Origin: an uncultured Pelagibacteraceae bacterium
GTDB lineage: Bacteria > Pseudomonadota > Alphaproteobacteria > Pelagibacterales > Pelagibacteraceae
Direction: 5' to 3'
Length of the DNA stretch: 64,000 nucleotides
Assembly: GCA_902521355.1 (NCBI GenBank)
Contig: CABYRT010000005.1
Location: forward strand, 35,716-99,715
The translations under genes were made by a program, and so were the position numbers. Below the pieces are notes generated by a model. That model ran no database searches, was not told the DNA's origin, and was given only the letters and a program-made list of their open reading frames with translations. Positions 48,103-58,377 of the stretch are shown piece after piece. Every line of letters begins with the position of its first letter. Within the stretch, counting starts at the first letter, position 1.

Positions 48103-50784
48103 GTGATCAAAAGAGACTTATATTATGAAAGAATTCCAACAAAATCTTTAAGAGAGGATGTTAGGTTTTTAGGAAATTCATTAGGAAATGTAATTAAAGA
48201 ACAAGAAGGTAAAAGCTTTTATAATCTTGTTGAGAAAATTAGAAAGTTATCAAAAGCAAATAAAATCCAAAAAAGATCATATAAAAAAATTTCTAGTGAA
48301 ATAAAAAGTATTAATCCTAAAAATACTTATAAGCTTGCAAGAGCATTTAATCATTTTATGAATTTTATAAATCTAGCCGAGTCTATTGATGCATCTAGAC
48401 AACTCAACCAATATGAAAATAAAAGAGACGGTAAAAATCAAAAAAATATTTTTATAGAAGAAATTTTTGAGAAATTATTTAAAAATAAAAAAATTAATAA
48501 TAATAAAATATATAATTTTGCGAAAAATTTAAATATTGGAATAGTTTTGACAGCTCATCCAACAGAGGTCAAAAGAAGAACTTTAATTCAAAAATATCAT
48601 AAAATTACAGAAATACTTGAAGAAAGAGAGTTATTTAAAGATCACGCTTTAAAAATAAAATCTTTAAATAAAAAAATTCATGATGAATTTACCATTATCT
48701 GGAATACAGATGACTTAAAAAGATCAAAACCGTCTCCAGCCGATGAAGCGCGATGGGGTCTTGCAATAATAGAGGATAGTCTTTGGGAAACTATTCCAAA
48801 AGTCTACAGAAGACTCAATGATATATTTTTGAAAAATATGGGTAAAGGTTTGCCAAAAAATTTTAATCCTATTGAGTTTGGATCATGGATGGGAGGTGAT
48901 AGAGATGGAAATCCAAATGTAACTTCAAAAGTAACCAAAGAAGTTTTGTTATTATCAAGATGGGAAGCAGCAAAATTGTATGAAAAAGAACTTACTAAAT
49001 TAATTAGATCGTATTCAATGAGAAAATGTTCTAAAAAAATTCAAAAACTAACAGGAAAATCATTTGAGCCTTACAGAGTTTTCTTAAGACCTCTAAGGGA
49101 TAAAATGAGATTTACTCACAGAGCAATTGAACAGTTCATAGTGAATAAAAAACCTTTGGACTATAAAAAATTGCTAAACTCAAAAGAGGAAATTTTAAAA
49201 CCTCTTAGAATTGTCCGTGAGTCTTTAGAGGAAAATCAAAGTGAAAATATAGCAAGTGGCGAATTATTAGATTTAATGAGAAGAGCAAAATGTTTTGGAG
49301 TTAATCTTGCAAAACTAGATATTAGACAAGAGTCAACTAGACACTCACAGTTAATTAATGAACTTATTAAGAAAAAAAATAAACTTAATTATTTAAAATG
49401 GAGTGAGGAGGAAAAAATTAAATTTTTATCTTCTAAGATGAAAAAAAAATCAAATTTCATAAAAAACTTTAATTTTAAAAATAAAGAAAATAAAGAAGTT
49501 TGGTCAACATTTAAAATTTTATCTGAAGAGCCGCCTGAATGTTTAGGAGCTTATGTTATTTCAATGACATCATCTGCATCTGACATTCTCTCTGTTTTAT
49601 ATTTGCAAAAAGAAGCAAATATTAAAAACAAATTAAGAGTTGTCCCTTTATTTGAAACATTAGATGACTTAATTAACGCAAAATCAATAATGGCCAGTTT
49701 GTTTTCATTAAAGTGGTACAGAGATTTAATAAAAAATAAACAAGAAGTCATGATTGGATATTCAGACTCAAGCAAAGATGCTGGAAAAATTTGTGCAAGT
49801 TGGCATCAATATAAGGCTCAAGAAGAAATTATTAAAATTGCTAAAAAATATAACATAGATGTTACGTTTTTTCATGGAAGAGGAGGTTCTGCGGGTAGAG
49901 GAGGAGGTCCAATTCAAGCTACTTTAAAATCTCAACCACCAAATACTGTAAATGGAAAAATCAGAATAACAGATCAAGGAGAAGTAATTCAACAGAAATA
50001 TGGATATCAGCCTTTAGCAATTTATAATTTATGTAGCTATATAGGAGCGGTAATGGAGGCAACATTAACCCCACCGCCAGTCCCTAAAAAAGATTGGAGA
50101 AATCTAATTGAAAAAATGTCTGATATTTCAAAAAGCTCATATAGAAAAAATATTAATCAAAGTTCAGATTTTATTAAATATTTTAAAACCGTTACGCCAC
50201 ATGTGTCTTTAGGAAAACTTTCAATTGGATCAAGACCGTCTAAAAGAAAGAATATTGATAATATCAAAGGTTTAAGAGCAATACCCTGGGTATTTGCTTG
50301 GACACAAATAAGACTAATGCTCCCAGCATGGCTTGGAAGTGCAGAAGCTTTAAGATATTCATCAATTAAAAAATTTGAAAAAACACTAATAGATATGGAA
50401 AAAAACTGGCCTTTCTTCAATTCAATGATGGATATCTTGGATATGGTAATTTCAAAAGTGGACCCAGATATTTCAAAAATATATGAGGAGTATTTAGCTG
50501 ACAAAGATTTAAAAAGAGTTGGAAAAAAACTTAGGTTTCAATTCGAAATTATTAAAAAATTAAATAAAAAGATTACGCCAAAAGAAATTATAAATGAAAG
50601 AAAAAAATTTAGATCAGGAGTTATTGTAAGAAATATTTACACAGAGGTATTAAATATAATTCAAGCAGTAGTTATGAATAAAATTAAAAACAAAAAAATA
50701 AATTCAGATAAAAAAAATGATCTTAATGATGCATTATTAACATCTATTGCAGGTATTTCAGCTGCAATGAAAAATACTGGTTAA
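48103..50784 (+). CDS. ppc: Phosphoenolpyruvate carboxylase
   Basis: VLTAHPTEVKRRTLI; GSWMGGDRDGNPNVT; GYSDSSKDAGKICASW; FHGRGGSAGRGGGP; C-terminal ending KNTG. Confidence 0.97.
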   Translation: MIKRDLYYERIPTKSLREDVRFLGNSLGNVIKEQEGKSFYNLVEKIRKLSKANKIQKRSYKKISSEIKSINPKNTYKLARAFNHFMNFINLAESIDASRQLNQYENKRDGKNQKNIFIEEIFEKLFKNKKINNNKIYNFAKNLNIGIVLTAHPTEVKRRTLIQKYHKITEILEERELFKDHALKIKSLNKKIHDEFTIIWNTDDLKRSKPSPADEARWGLAIIEDSLWETIPKVYRRLNDIFLKNMGKGLPKNFNPIEFGSWMGGDRDGNPNVTSKVTKEVLLLSRWEAAKLYEKELTKLIRSYSMRKCSKKIQKLTGKSFEPYRVFLRPLRDKMRFTHRAIEQFIVNKKPLDYKKLLNSKEEILKPLRIVRESLEENQSENIASGELLDLMRRAKCFGVNLAKLDIRQESTRHSQLINELIKKKNKLNYLKWSEEEKIKFLSSKMKKKSNFIKNFNFKNKENKEVWSTFKILSEEPPECLGAYVISMTSSASDILSVLYLQKEANIKNKLRVVPLFETLDDLINAKSIMASLFSLKWYRDLIKNKQEVMIGYSDSSKDAGKICASWHQYKAQEEIIKIAKKYNIDVTFFHGRGGSAGRGGGPIQATLKSQPPNTVNGKIRITDQGEVIQQKYGYQPLAIYNLCSYIGAVMEATLTPPPVPKKDWRNLIEKMSDISKSSYRKNINQSSDFIKYFKTVTPHVSLGKLSIGSRPSKRKNIDNIKGLRAIPWVFAWTQIRLMLPAWLGSAEALRYSSIKKFEKTLIDMEKNWPFFNSMMDILDMVISKVDPDISKIYEEYLADKDLKRVGKKLRFQFEIIKKLNKKITPKEIINERKKFRSGVIVRNIYTEVLNIIQAVVMNKIKNKKINSDKKNDLNDALLTSIAGISAAMKNTG

Positions 50785-51492
50785 ATGATAGAATTATTTG
50801 TTGCATTTGGAGCTGGATTGATAAGCTTTTTGTCTCCATGTGTACTTCCATTAATACCTGGATATATATCTTATATTTCTGGAAGCTCTTTAAATGAATT
50901 ATTAGAAAAAAAAACGATTAATATATTCCCTATAGTTTTATTTACTTTTGGTTTTTCAATTGTTTTTATAAGCTTTGGAGCTACCGCAACTTTTTTAGGT
51001 TCTTTAATTTTAAGTAACTCTTTTGAACTAAGAATTATTGCAGGAAGTATTATAATTATTTTCTCCCTTCATATTATGGGATTAATTAATATTAAGTTTT
51101 TAAATTATGAAAAAAGAATTAATACTGAGATTAAATCAGGAAATTTTAGCTCAATATTAGTTGGTATGGCATTTGGATTTGGATGGACTCCATGTATTGG
51201 ACCTATTTTAGGATCAATATTAGCTCTAGCTTCAATTGAGCAAAGTTTGAACCGAGGTATATTGTTACTTGTGTTCTATTCACTTGGTTTAGCACTGCCT
51301 TTTATTGCATCAGGTTATTTGATTCAACGTTTTATGGTTGTTACAAAAAATCTAAAATCAAAAATGATAACTATTTCAAGAGTTGGTGGAGGATTATTAT
51401 TGATAACAGGAATATTAATGATTACAAACCAGTTGCAAGCTTTAGGATTTTACATATTAAAGTATTTTCCTATACTTCAAAAACTTGGATAA
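50785..51492 (+). CDS. ccdA: Cytochrome c biogenesis protein CcdA family
   Basis: GAGLISFLSPCVLPLIPGYISYISG; GMAFGFGWTPCIGPILGSIL. Confidence 0.93.
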   Translation: MIELFVAFGAGLISFLSPCVLPLIPGYISYISGSSLNELLEKKTINIFPIVLFTFGFSIVFISFGATATFLGSLILSNSFELRIIAGSIIIIFSLHIMGLINIKFLNYEKRINTEIKSGNFSSILVGMAFGFGWTPCIGPILGSILALASIEQSLNRGILLLVFYSLGLALPFIASGYLIQRFMVVTKNLKSKMITISRVGGGLLLITGILMITNQLQALGFYILKYFPILQKLG

Positions 51493-51494
51493 AA

Positions 51495-52082
51495 ATGAAA
51501 ATATACCAAATCGATTGCAGTGCTAGAAAAGAAGGTTCTACCTCAAGGATGCTTGCAAAAAAAATACTTGATAAAGTTAAAAAAGATAATGATGAGGTCA
51601 TTTATAGAGACCTAGATGACGAAATGCTTTTTATATCTGGCTTAACTGAGTCTGGAATGAAAATTCCAGAGAATGAGCAAACAGATGAACATAAGAAAAT
51701 GTTTGAATTATCTGATAAGTTAGTATCGGAGTTAAAAGAATGTGATGTAATTATTATATCAGTGCCAATTTATAATTTTGGCCCACCAGCAACCCTTAAA
51801 GCTTGGGCTGATCTTGCAGCCAGAGTAAAATTGACATTTAAATATGGGGATGACGGAAGAAGAAAAGGTTTATTAGAAGATAAGCAGGTATATTTAGTAA
51901 TTACTTCTGGCGGAACAAAAATACAAGGTGAAGAAGACTTTTTAACCCCGTGGTTGATACATATGTTAAATTTTTTTGGTATTAAAAAAATCGATATAGT
52001 TGCAGCAGATCAAATGGCTTTAGATTATGAAAAGTCGATAAAAAACGCTGAAGAAAAAATAAAAGAATTATTTAAAGATTAA
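51495..52082 (+). CDS. NAD(P)H-dependent flavodoxin-like oxidoreductase (FMN reductase/NQO family)
   Basis: SARKEGSTSRMLAKKILDKV; VPIYNFGPPATLKAWADL; GVP-like ITSGGTK. Confidence 0.88.
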   Translation: MKIYQIDCSARKEGSTSRMLAKKILDKVKKDNDEVIYRDLDDEMLFISGLTESGMKIPENEQTDEHKKMFELSDKLVSELKECDVIIISVPIYNFGPPATLKAWADLAARVKLTFKYGDDGRRKGLLEDKQVYLVITSGGTKIQGEEDFLTPWLIHMLNFFGIKKIDIVAADQMALDYEKSIKNAEEKIKELFKD

Positions 52083-53175
52083 ATTTTCTTTTTAAATGTC
52101 TAAGTTTACCTTCTGTACTGTCGAAATCAATGTAGCATCCTTGTAAATATCTATCACCTTCGTTAACATCATACTTTGTTCTTCCATGAAGTAATCTATG
52201 ATTGTCCATCATTAATAAATCTCCAGTTTCTAACTTAAATTCAACTTTATATTTATCAGAGTTATATAATTCAGAAATTTTATTTCTAGCTTTATAGAAT
52301 AAATCCAATTTTGATTTTTCTAATATCGGAGCATAATCTAATCTTGGACTAAATCTAACTTGTTTAAAATTATTTTTTTCATCCAATTTAATTAACTCAG
52401 ACATATCTTCTAGAACAACTGTATTGTCTATAAATTTAAATTTTACTTTAACTGAAGATAAAATTTCATAATATTCTGGATAATCCTCTTTGATTTTTTC
52501 ACTTACTGTGTAACCATCAACCAAGGTAGAATTTCCTCCACTCACATTATTTATAATACAATGCAATAATTGAACACAAGGAACTGGTTTTCTATACGGA
52601 TTATCTGTATGCGGAGATAATGCTAATGAAGTATAAGCCAAATCATTTGGATAAGGCACAGATCTTACATTAAAAAATTCCCCAAAATTTGTTCTTCTGA
52701 CACTCCCAATTGAATTTGCAAATTTAATAATAAAATTATCTTCAGTTGGTACATTAGTTAAAACTACAAAACCATATTTATAGAATGATACTAATAAATC
52801 ATACATGATTTTTTTTTCAAAAATATCATTTTCAAATTTAAATTTTTGAAAATTATTAAAATTTGAATCCCATTTAATTTTATCAATTGAAATAGGATCA
52901 AGATTTTGTGATTTATACTCATTTAATATTTGATCTTCTTTTATTTTATAATTGGTTCCATCATTGAAAAATAAATTAAGTAATCCATCTTCATTCTCAA
53001 TTTTTTCTATATCAATGTTAGTATTTATAGAATTTGGATCAAATAATCTTTGTTGATTTCCTTTATCCAGAGCATCTTCGTTATTTATTCTTTCTCTAAG
53101 CCAAAATGGATGTATTTCTTCTTTATTATTACCACTATTTATAAATACTTTTTTAGAATCGATTTCTATTTTCAT
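52072..53175 (-). CDS. Gamma-butyrobetaine dioxygenase-like TauD/TfdA family Fe(II)/2OG oxygenase
   Basis: N-terminal IHPFWLRERI...QQRLFDP domain; LSPHTDNPYRKPVPCVQLLHC; DNHRLLHGRTKYD. Confidence 0.88.
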   Translation of the reverse strand: MKIEIDSKKVFINSGNNKEEIHPFWLRERINNEDALDKGNQQRLFDPNSINTNIDIEKIENEDGLLNLFFNDGTNYKIKEDQILNEYKSQNLDPISIDKIKWDSNFNNFQKFKFENDIFEKKIMYDLLVSFYKYGFVVLTNVPTEDNFIIKFANSIGSVRRTNFGEFFNVRSVPYPNDLAYTSLALSPHTDNPYRKPVPCVQLLHCIINNVSGGNSTLVDGYTVSEKIKEDYPEYYEILSSVKVKFKFIDNTVVLEDMSELIKLDEKNNFKQVRFSPRLDYAPILEKSKLDLFYKARNKISELYNSDKYKVEFKLETGDLLMMDNHRLLHGRTKYDVNEGDRYLQGCYIDFDSTEGKLRHLKRKFNL

Positions 53176-53262
53176 CTACCTGGATTCTTCTATCAAATTC
53201 TAAAATTTTCAAGATATTTTATTTGAACTAGTTGTATATTTTAACTATTACTCATCAGATAA

Positions 53263-54066
53263 ATGACCTTCAAAAAAACAAAAGATTTCAAGATTTATTA
53301 CACCTTTTTGAACAAGCTTGCTAAGGATTTAACTAATTTTTATTACACTAAACTTAACAAAACTTTTACAATTAATAACAAGTTAAAAGGTAAAGGTTAT
53401 GATCCAGTTACCAGTGCCGATAAAGCTTTTGAAAAATTTATAAGAAAAAAAATTAATGATAAGTTCCCAGATCATCAAATTATTGGTGAAGAGTTTGGAG
53501 CAAAAAAGACAAAAAGTCTATTTTCATGGATAATTGACCCAATTGATGGGACAAGATCATTTGTCGCTGGAAATCCTACATGGAGCAATTTAATTTCTTT
53601 AAATTATAACGACGCCCCTATAGTTGGTTTAGCAAATTTTCCAAGAATGAAAAGATACTATTTAAATCAAGATGATAAATCTGCTTTTGTGTTTGAAAAT
53701 GGAAAAAAAAGAAAATTAAAAGTAAACAAAAAAATAAAATTTGATTATTTGAAAGTAGCTGCTGCTTTTCACGGAACTTTATCTTTTCAAAAACAAAAAA
53801 AAATAATGAAATTTATCAAGAGAATGCAGTTTCCATGTTTCGATGCACTAACATATTGCCAATTAGCAGAGGGAAGGCTAGATATTGTAGCTCAATGTGC
53901 AAACAAAATTTGGGATATACATCCGATAATACCAATTATTAAAGCATCAGGTGGAATAATTACTACATGGGATAATAAAGATGCTTCATTAGGTGGAAAC
54001 ATAATTGTTTCAAATAATTTATCAAATCATAAAAAAATTTTAAAATTACTCAAGCCTGCTACATGA
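53263..54066 (+). CDS. Inositol monophosphatase-family phosphatase (histidinol-phosphatase HisN-like)
   Basis: DPVTSADKAFEKFIRKKI; IIGEEFG; WIIDPIDGTRSFVAGNPTW; WDIHPIIPIIKASGG. Confidence 0.9.
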   Translation: MTFKKTKDFKIYYTFLNKLAKDLTNFYYTKLNKTFTINNKLKGKGYDPVTSADKAFEKFIRKKINDKFPDHQIIGEEFGAKKTKSLFSWIIDPIDGTRSFVAGNPTWSNLISLNYNDAPIVGLANFPRMKRYYLNQDDKSAFVFENGKKRKLKVNKKIKFDYLKVAAAFHGTLSFQKQKKIMKFIKRMQFPCFDALTYCQLAEGRLDIVAQCANKIWDIHPIIPIIKASGGIITTWDNKDASLGGNIIVSNNLSNHKKILKLLKPAT

Positions 54067-54788
54067 AAAATATAATTGTTCTTCAACACATTAAAATTGA
54101 GGATCCTGGTTATATTAAAGATTTAATGTTAAAGGATAAAGTTCATATTAAAACTGTAGAACTTGACGAAGGAGAAAAAATACCTGATGATTTAACTGGA
54201 TTTGATGCAATGTTTTGTATGGGCGGACCAATGGATACTTGGATGGAAAAAGATTACCCTTGGTTAATAGAAGAGAAAAAAAAAATCAAAGAATTTGTAG
54301 TAGACTTAAATAAACCATATTTAGGTTTTTGTTTAGGTTGTCAATTATTAGGAGAGGTAGTTGGAGGTAAAGTAGTTAAATCAAAAAATCCAGAGATAGG
54401 TATTTTAGACATTAATTTTTTAAATAGTAAAAAGGACGATTTATTATTTAAAGAATATCCTGATATTATTAAATCACTGCAATGGCATTCATATGAAGTT
54501 CAAAATCTAGAAAATAATAATGATATAACTCTTTTAGCGTCATCTCCTGTAACGAAATACCAAATTTTTAAATACAAAAAACATGCTTACGGTATTCAAT
54601 TTCACATAGAGATAAAAGATACCACTGTAGGAGAATGGGGATGTGTGCCTGAATATAAGTCTGCTTTAGAGAGTCAGTTAGGACAAGGAGCTCTTGATAA
54701 ATTTGATAGTGATGCGAAAGACAACATTCAATCTATGAACAAATATTCTAAAATTCTTTACGAAAACTTCAAAAAAATAGTGAATTAA
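54063..54788 (+). CDS. Class I glutamine amidotransferase-like protein
   Basis: YLGFCLGCQLLGEVVGG nucleophile elbow; YGIQFHIEI. Confidence 0.92.
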   Translation: MKNIIVLQHIKIEDPGYIKDLMLKDKVHIKTVELDEGEKIPDDLTGFDAMFCMGGPMDTWMEKDYPWLIEEKKKIKEFVVDLNKPYLGFCLGCQLLGEVVGGKVVKSKNPEIGILDINFLNSKKDDLLFKEYPDIIKSLQWHSYEVQNLENNNDITLLASSPVTKYQIFKYKKHAYGIQFHIEIKDTTVGEWGCVPEYKSALESQLGQGALDKFDSDAKDNIQSMNKYSKILYENFKKIVN

Positions 54789-54849
54789 ATCACTTTAGTT
54801 TACATAATTAATAAGTTAGATTTTTATTTTAATAATATAGGAGAGAGAA

Positions 54850-56412
54850 ATGAAGTATGGGTATTTTATAAAAATTTTATTGGCTTTTTTTCTAGCTTTT
54901 GCTCCAACACAAGCGTTTGCAAAAACTATTAAATGGTCAATGCAGGGTGATAGTTTAACACTTGATCCTCATGCTCAAAACGAAGGTCCTACCACTCAAG
55001 TATCTAGACAAGTATACGAAGCTCTAGTTACCAGAGGATTAGATATGAAAATTGGACCTCAACTAGCAACAGAGTGGAGAACTCAAGGTCCTAATACTTG
55101 GATCTTTAAATTAAGAGAAGATGTTAAATTTTCTGATGGAACTCCATTTACATCTGAAGATGTTGTATTTAGTATTTTAAGAGCAAAACAAAGAACATCT
55201 GATTTTAAAGAATATATTAGTACAGTATCAGGTGTAAAAGCAGTTAATGACTACACAGTAGAAATTACAACAAGTAAACCAAATCCAATTCTTTTAAACC
55301 AACTTTCAAACATTTTTATAATGTCAAAAAAATGGAGTGAAAAGAATTTTGCAGTCATGGCGCAGAACTGGGATGCTGGACAAGAAACATTTTCAGCTAC
55401 AAATGCTATGGGAACTGGACCATTTAAAATTACATTAAGAGAACCAAATACTAAAACAGTTTTCAAACGTAATAAAAAATGGTGGGGTACTATGAAAGAT
55501 GACAAAGTAACAGAAATTCATCTACTACCTATAAAAAATGCAGCTACTAGAGTTGCAGCTCTTTTATCTGGTGAAATTGATGTTGTTACTGATGCACCTG
55601 TGCAAGATTTAGCTAGAATTAAAAATTCACCTGCTCACAAAGTTGAAAGCACTGCTCAAATGAGAACTATATTCCTTGGTATGGATCAGGGAGCAGATAA
55701 ACTTAGAACAGGTAATACAGGTGATAATCCATTCAAAAAGAAAGCAGTTAGACAAGCTCTTTATCAAGCTATAGATATTGAAGCTATTAAGAAAAAAGTA
55801 ATGAGAGGTTTAAGTGAACCTGCTGGAATAATTACTTTTCCAGGTGTTAACGGATACACAGAAGAACTTGATAAAAGACTTCCTTATGATGTAGCTGCTG
55901 CAAAAAAACTTCTAGCTGATGCTGGATATCCGAATGGATTTGAAGTTGAGCTTAGATGTCCAAATGACAGATATGTAAATGATGAAGCTATATGCACAGC
56001 TGTTGTTGGTATGTTAGGTAAAATCGGTGTTAAAGTAAATTTATTTGCCCAAACAAAAAGTAAGCACTTTAAAGAACTAAAAGATAATCAAGGTGACTTT
56101 TATATGTTAGGTTGGGGAGTTCCAACTTTAGATAGTCATTATGTTTTCCATTACTTATATGAAAGTGGAGCAAGCTGGAACAGAGTTAACTTTAGTAACT
56201 CTGATGTAGATGCTGCGATAAGAGTTATGGAAGGTGAAGTTAACCTAGATAAGAGAAATGCTGCGATAGCTAAAGCTTGGAAAATAGTAAAAGACGATAT
56301 TTCTTATCTTCCTTTACATCACCAAGTTATATCTTGGGCTGCAAAAAAAGATGTTAATGTTCCGATAAGACCGAATAACGAGCCGTTATTCCGTTTTGCG
56401 AGCTTTGACTAA
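54850..56412 (+). CDS. Peptide/opine-type ABC transporter substrate-binding protein (SBP family 5)
   Basis: Signal peptide; KWSMQGDSLTLDPHAQNEGPT; LREDVKFSDGTPFTSEDVVFSI; KLLADAGYPNGFEVEL. Confidence 0.95.
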   Translation: MKYGYFIKILLAFFLAFAPTQAFAKTIKWSMQGDSLTLDPHAQNEGPTTQVSRQVYEALVTRGLDMKIGPQLATEWRTQGPNTWIFKLREDVKFSDGTPFTSEDVVFSILRAKQRTSDFKEYISTVSGVKAVNDYTVEITTSKPNPILLNQLSNIFIMSKKWSEKNFAVMAQNWDAGQETFSATNAMGTGPFKITLREPNTKTVFKRNKKWWGTMKDDKVTEIHLLPIKNAATRVAALLSGEIDVVTDAPVQDLARIKNSPAHKVESTAQMRTIFLGMDQGADKLRTGNTGDNPFKKKAVRQALYQAIDIEAIKKKVMRGLSEPAGIITFPGVNGYTEELDKRLPYDVAAAKKLLADAGYPNGFEVELRCPNDRYVNDEAICTAVVGMLGKIGVKVNLFAQTKSKHFKELKDNQGDFYMLGWGVPTLDSHYVFHYLYESGASWNRVNFSNSDVDAAIRVMEGEVNLDKRNAAIAKAWKIVKDDISYLPLHHQVISWAAKKDVNVPIRPNNEPLFRFASFD

Positions 56413-56421
56413 ATAATTTAT

Positions 56422-56451
56422 TACAAGCCCTTTTTAATTAAAGGGCTTGTA
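56422..56451 (+). other. Stable intergenic RNA hairpin after SBP gene (no adjacent T-tract)
   Basis: TACAAGCCCTTT-ttaatt-AAAGGGCTTGTA, perfect 12 bp stem, followed by ataaaaataaaa rather than a U-tract. Confidence 0.75.
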
Positions 56452-56471
56452 TAAAAATAAAATTTCATAAT

Positions 56472-57455
56472 TTGATAAAGTATTTTTTTAAACGATTGTT
56501 TCAATCTGCAATGGTTATGCTTGTCGTAGCTTTTGTATCTTTTTCTCTTTTTAATTTTGTAGGAGACCCAATAAACAACATGGTGGGTGAGGAAACATCA
56601 GATGAAGAAAGAGCTGAGTTAAGAGAAACCTTGGGTTTAATGGACCCAATTCATGTACAATTTACTAGGTTTATAATTAATGCCTCTAAAGGAGAATTTG
56701 GAATATCTTATCAATTAAGAAGACCTGTATCAGAATTAATCATTGAAAGATTACCTGCAACAATTGAATTAGTTTTAATATCTGCTCTAATTGCATTGGT
56801 TTCTGGTACTTTATTGGGAGTATATACAGGCATAAAAAGAAAAGGTTTTTTGAGTGATTTTATCTTAGCAGTTTCTTTATTAGGTGTTTCTCTTCCAACT
56901 TTTGTAATTGGTATTTTATTTATTTATCTTTTTGCAGTTATATTGGGCGTTCTACCATCGTTTGGAAGAGGTGAGGTGGTAGATCTAGGATTTTGGTCGA
57001 CAGGCTTTTTAACCATGTCGGGTTTAAAAGCAATTATATTACCATCAGTTACTTTAAGTCTTTTTCAAATGACATATATAATAAGACTCGTCAGAGCTGA
57101 AATGATGGAAATACTTCAGACTGATTACATAAAGTTTGCAAGAGCTAGAGGCATTAATGAAAAAAGCATTAATTATAAGCACGCACTTAAAAATGGACTA
57201 ATTCCAGTAATAACTATTGCTGGAATAAATATTGGAACATTAATTGCTTTTTCAATAATTACGGAAACAGTATTTCAATGGCCAGGTATGGGATTTCTTT
57301 TTATTCAAGCTGTTCAGTTTGTAGATATTCCAATTATGTCAGCATATTTAGTATTTATAGCATTCGTTTTTGTAATGATAAATTTTATAGTCGATATCTT
57401 GTATTACTTTATAGATCCAAGAATTAGAGTTAAAGGAGATTCAGCTAGTGGATAA
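56472..57455 (+). CDS. Peptide ABC transporter permease (DppB family); likely TTG start
   Basis: YFFKRLFQSAMVMLVVAFVSFSLFNFVGDP; RAEMMEILQTDYIKFARARGI. Confidence 0.94.
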   Translation: MIKYFFKRLFQSAMVMLVVAFVSFSLFNFVGDPINNMVGEETSDEERAELRETLGLMDPIHVQFTRFIINASKGEFGISYQLRRPVSELIIERLPATIELVLISALIALVSGTLLGVYTGIKRKGFLSDFILAVSLLGVSLPTFVIGILFIYLFAVILGVLPSFGRGEVVDLGFWSTGFLTMSGLKAIILPSVTLSLFQMTYIIRLVRAEMMEILQTDYIKFARARGINEKSINYKHALKNGLIPVITIAGINIGTLIAFSIITETVFQWPGMGFLFIQAVQFVDIPIMSAYLVFIAFVFVMINFIVDILYYFIDPRIRVKGDSASG

Positions 57456-58377
57456 TAAAGCTTTAACAACTTGGGATAAAATAAAAGATAGTGAAATTTA
57501 TTTTAGTTTTATAAAATCCCCTACAGCAATAGTTTCATCAATTTTATTAGCAATAATATTTTTCTGTTCATTTTTTGTAGAATTTATTACACCTTATAAT
57601 CCATTCGACCCATCTTCTTTATCTTTAATGGATGCATTCACCCCACCATCTTGGACTAGCGAAGGAAAAGTAGAATTTTTACTTGGTACTGATGGACAAG
57701 GAAGAGATATGTTATCGACTATTCTTTATGGATCTAGAATATCTTTGATTGTTGGTTTCTCAGCAATTTTATTTAGTTTAATTTTAGGAGTTGGATTAGG
57801 TCTTACTGCAGGTTTTTTTGGTGGTAAGTATGAAATGATTGTTATGAGATTAACTGATGTTCAGTTAACAGTTCCAAGTATTTTGATGGCACTTCTTGTT
57901 GATGGTATTGCGAGAGGTATAATTTCGCGTGAACTTCATGACGAGATGGCAATATATGTTTTAATTTTTGCAATTGGTATTTCAGAGTGGCCACAGTTTG
58001 CAAGAGTATCAAGAGCAGCAACTTTAGTTGAAAAAAATAAAGATTATGTCTCAGCATCAACAATTATTGGAGTTTCTAATTTTATAGTAATGTTTAAACA
58101 TATTCTTCCAAATATTATGAGACCAGTACTTGTTATAGGAACTATAGGTCTTGCATTAGCAATAATTGCAGAAGCCACATTGAGTTTTCTAGGTGTTGGC
58201 GTTCCTCCAACTACTCCTTCTTTAGGAACATTAATAAGACTTGGAAATGACTTTTTATTTTCTGGTGAATGGTGGATAACTTTTTTTCCAGCAATATTCT
58301 TAGTTGTTTTGGCTTTTTCCATTAATCTATTAGGAGACTGGATGAGAGACACTCTTAATCCTAAATTGAAAAAATGA
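57448..58377 (+). CDS. Peptide ABC transporter permease (DppC family)
   Basis: LLGTDGQGRDMLSTILYGSRISL; FLGVGVPPTTPSLGTLI; NLLGDWMRDTLNPKLKK. Confidence 0.95.
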   Translation: MDNKALTTWDKIKDSEIYFSFIKSPTAIVSSILLAIIFFCSFFVEFITPYNPFDPSSLSLMDAFTPPSWTSEGKVEFLLGTDGQGRDMLSTILYGSRISLIVGFSAILFSLILGVGLGLTAGFFGGKYEMIVMRLTDVQLTVPSILMALLVDGIARGIISRELHDEMAIYVLIFAIGISEWPQFARVSRAATLVEKNKDYVSASTIIGVSNFIVMFKHILPNIMRPVLVIGTIGLALAIIAEATLSFLGVGVPPTTPSLGTLIRLGNDFLFSGEWWITFFPAIFLVVLAFSINLLGDWMRDTLNPKLKK

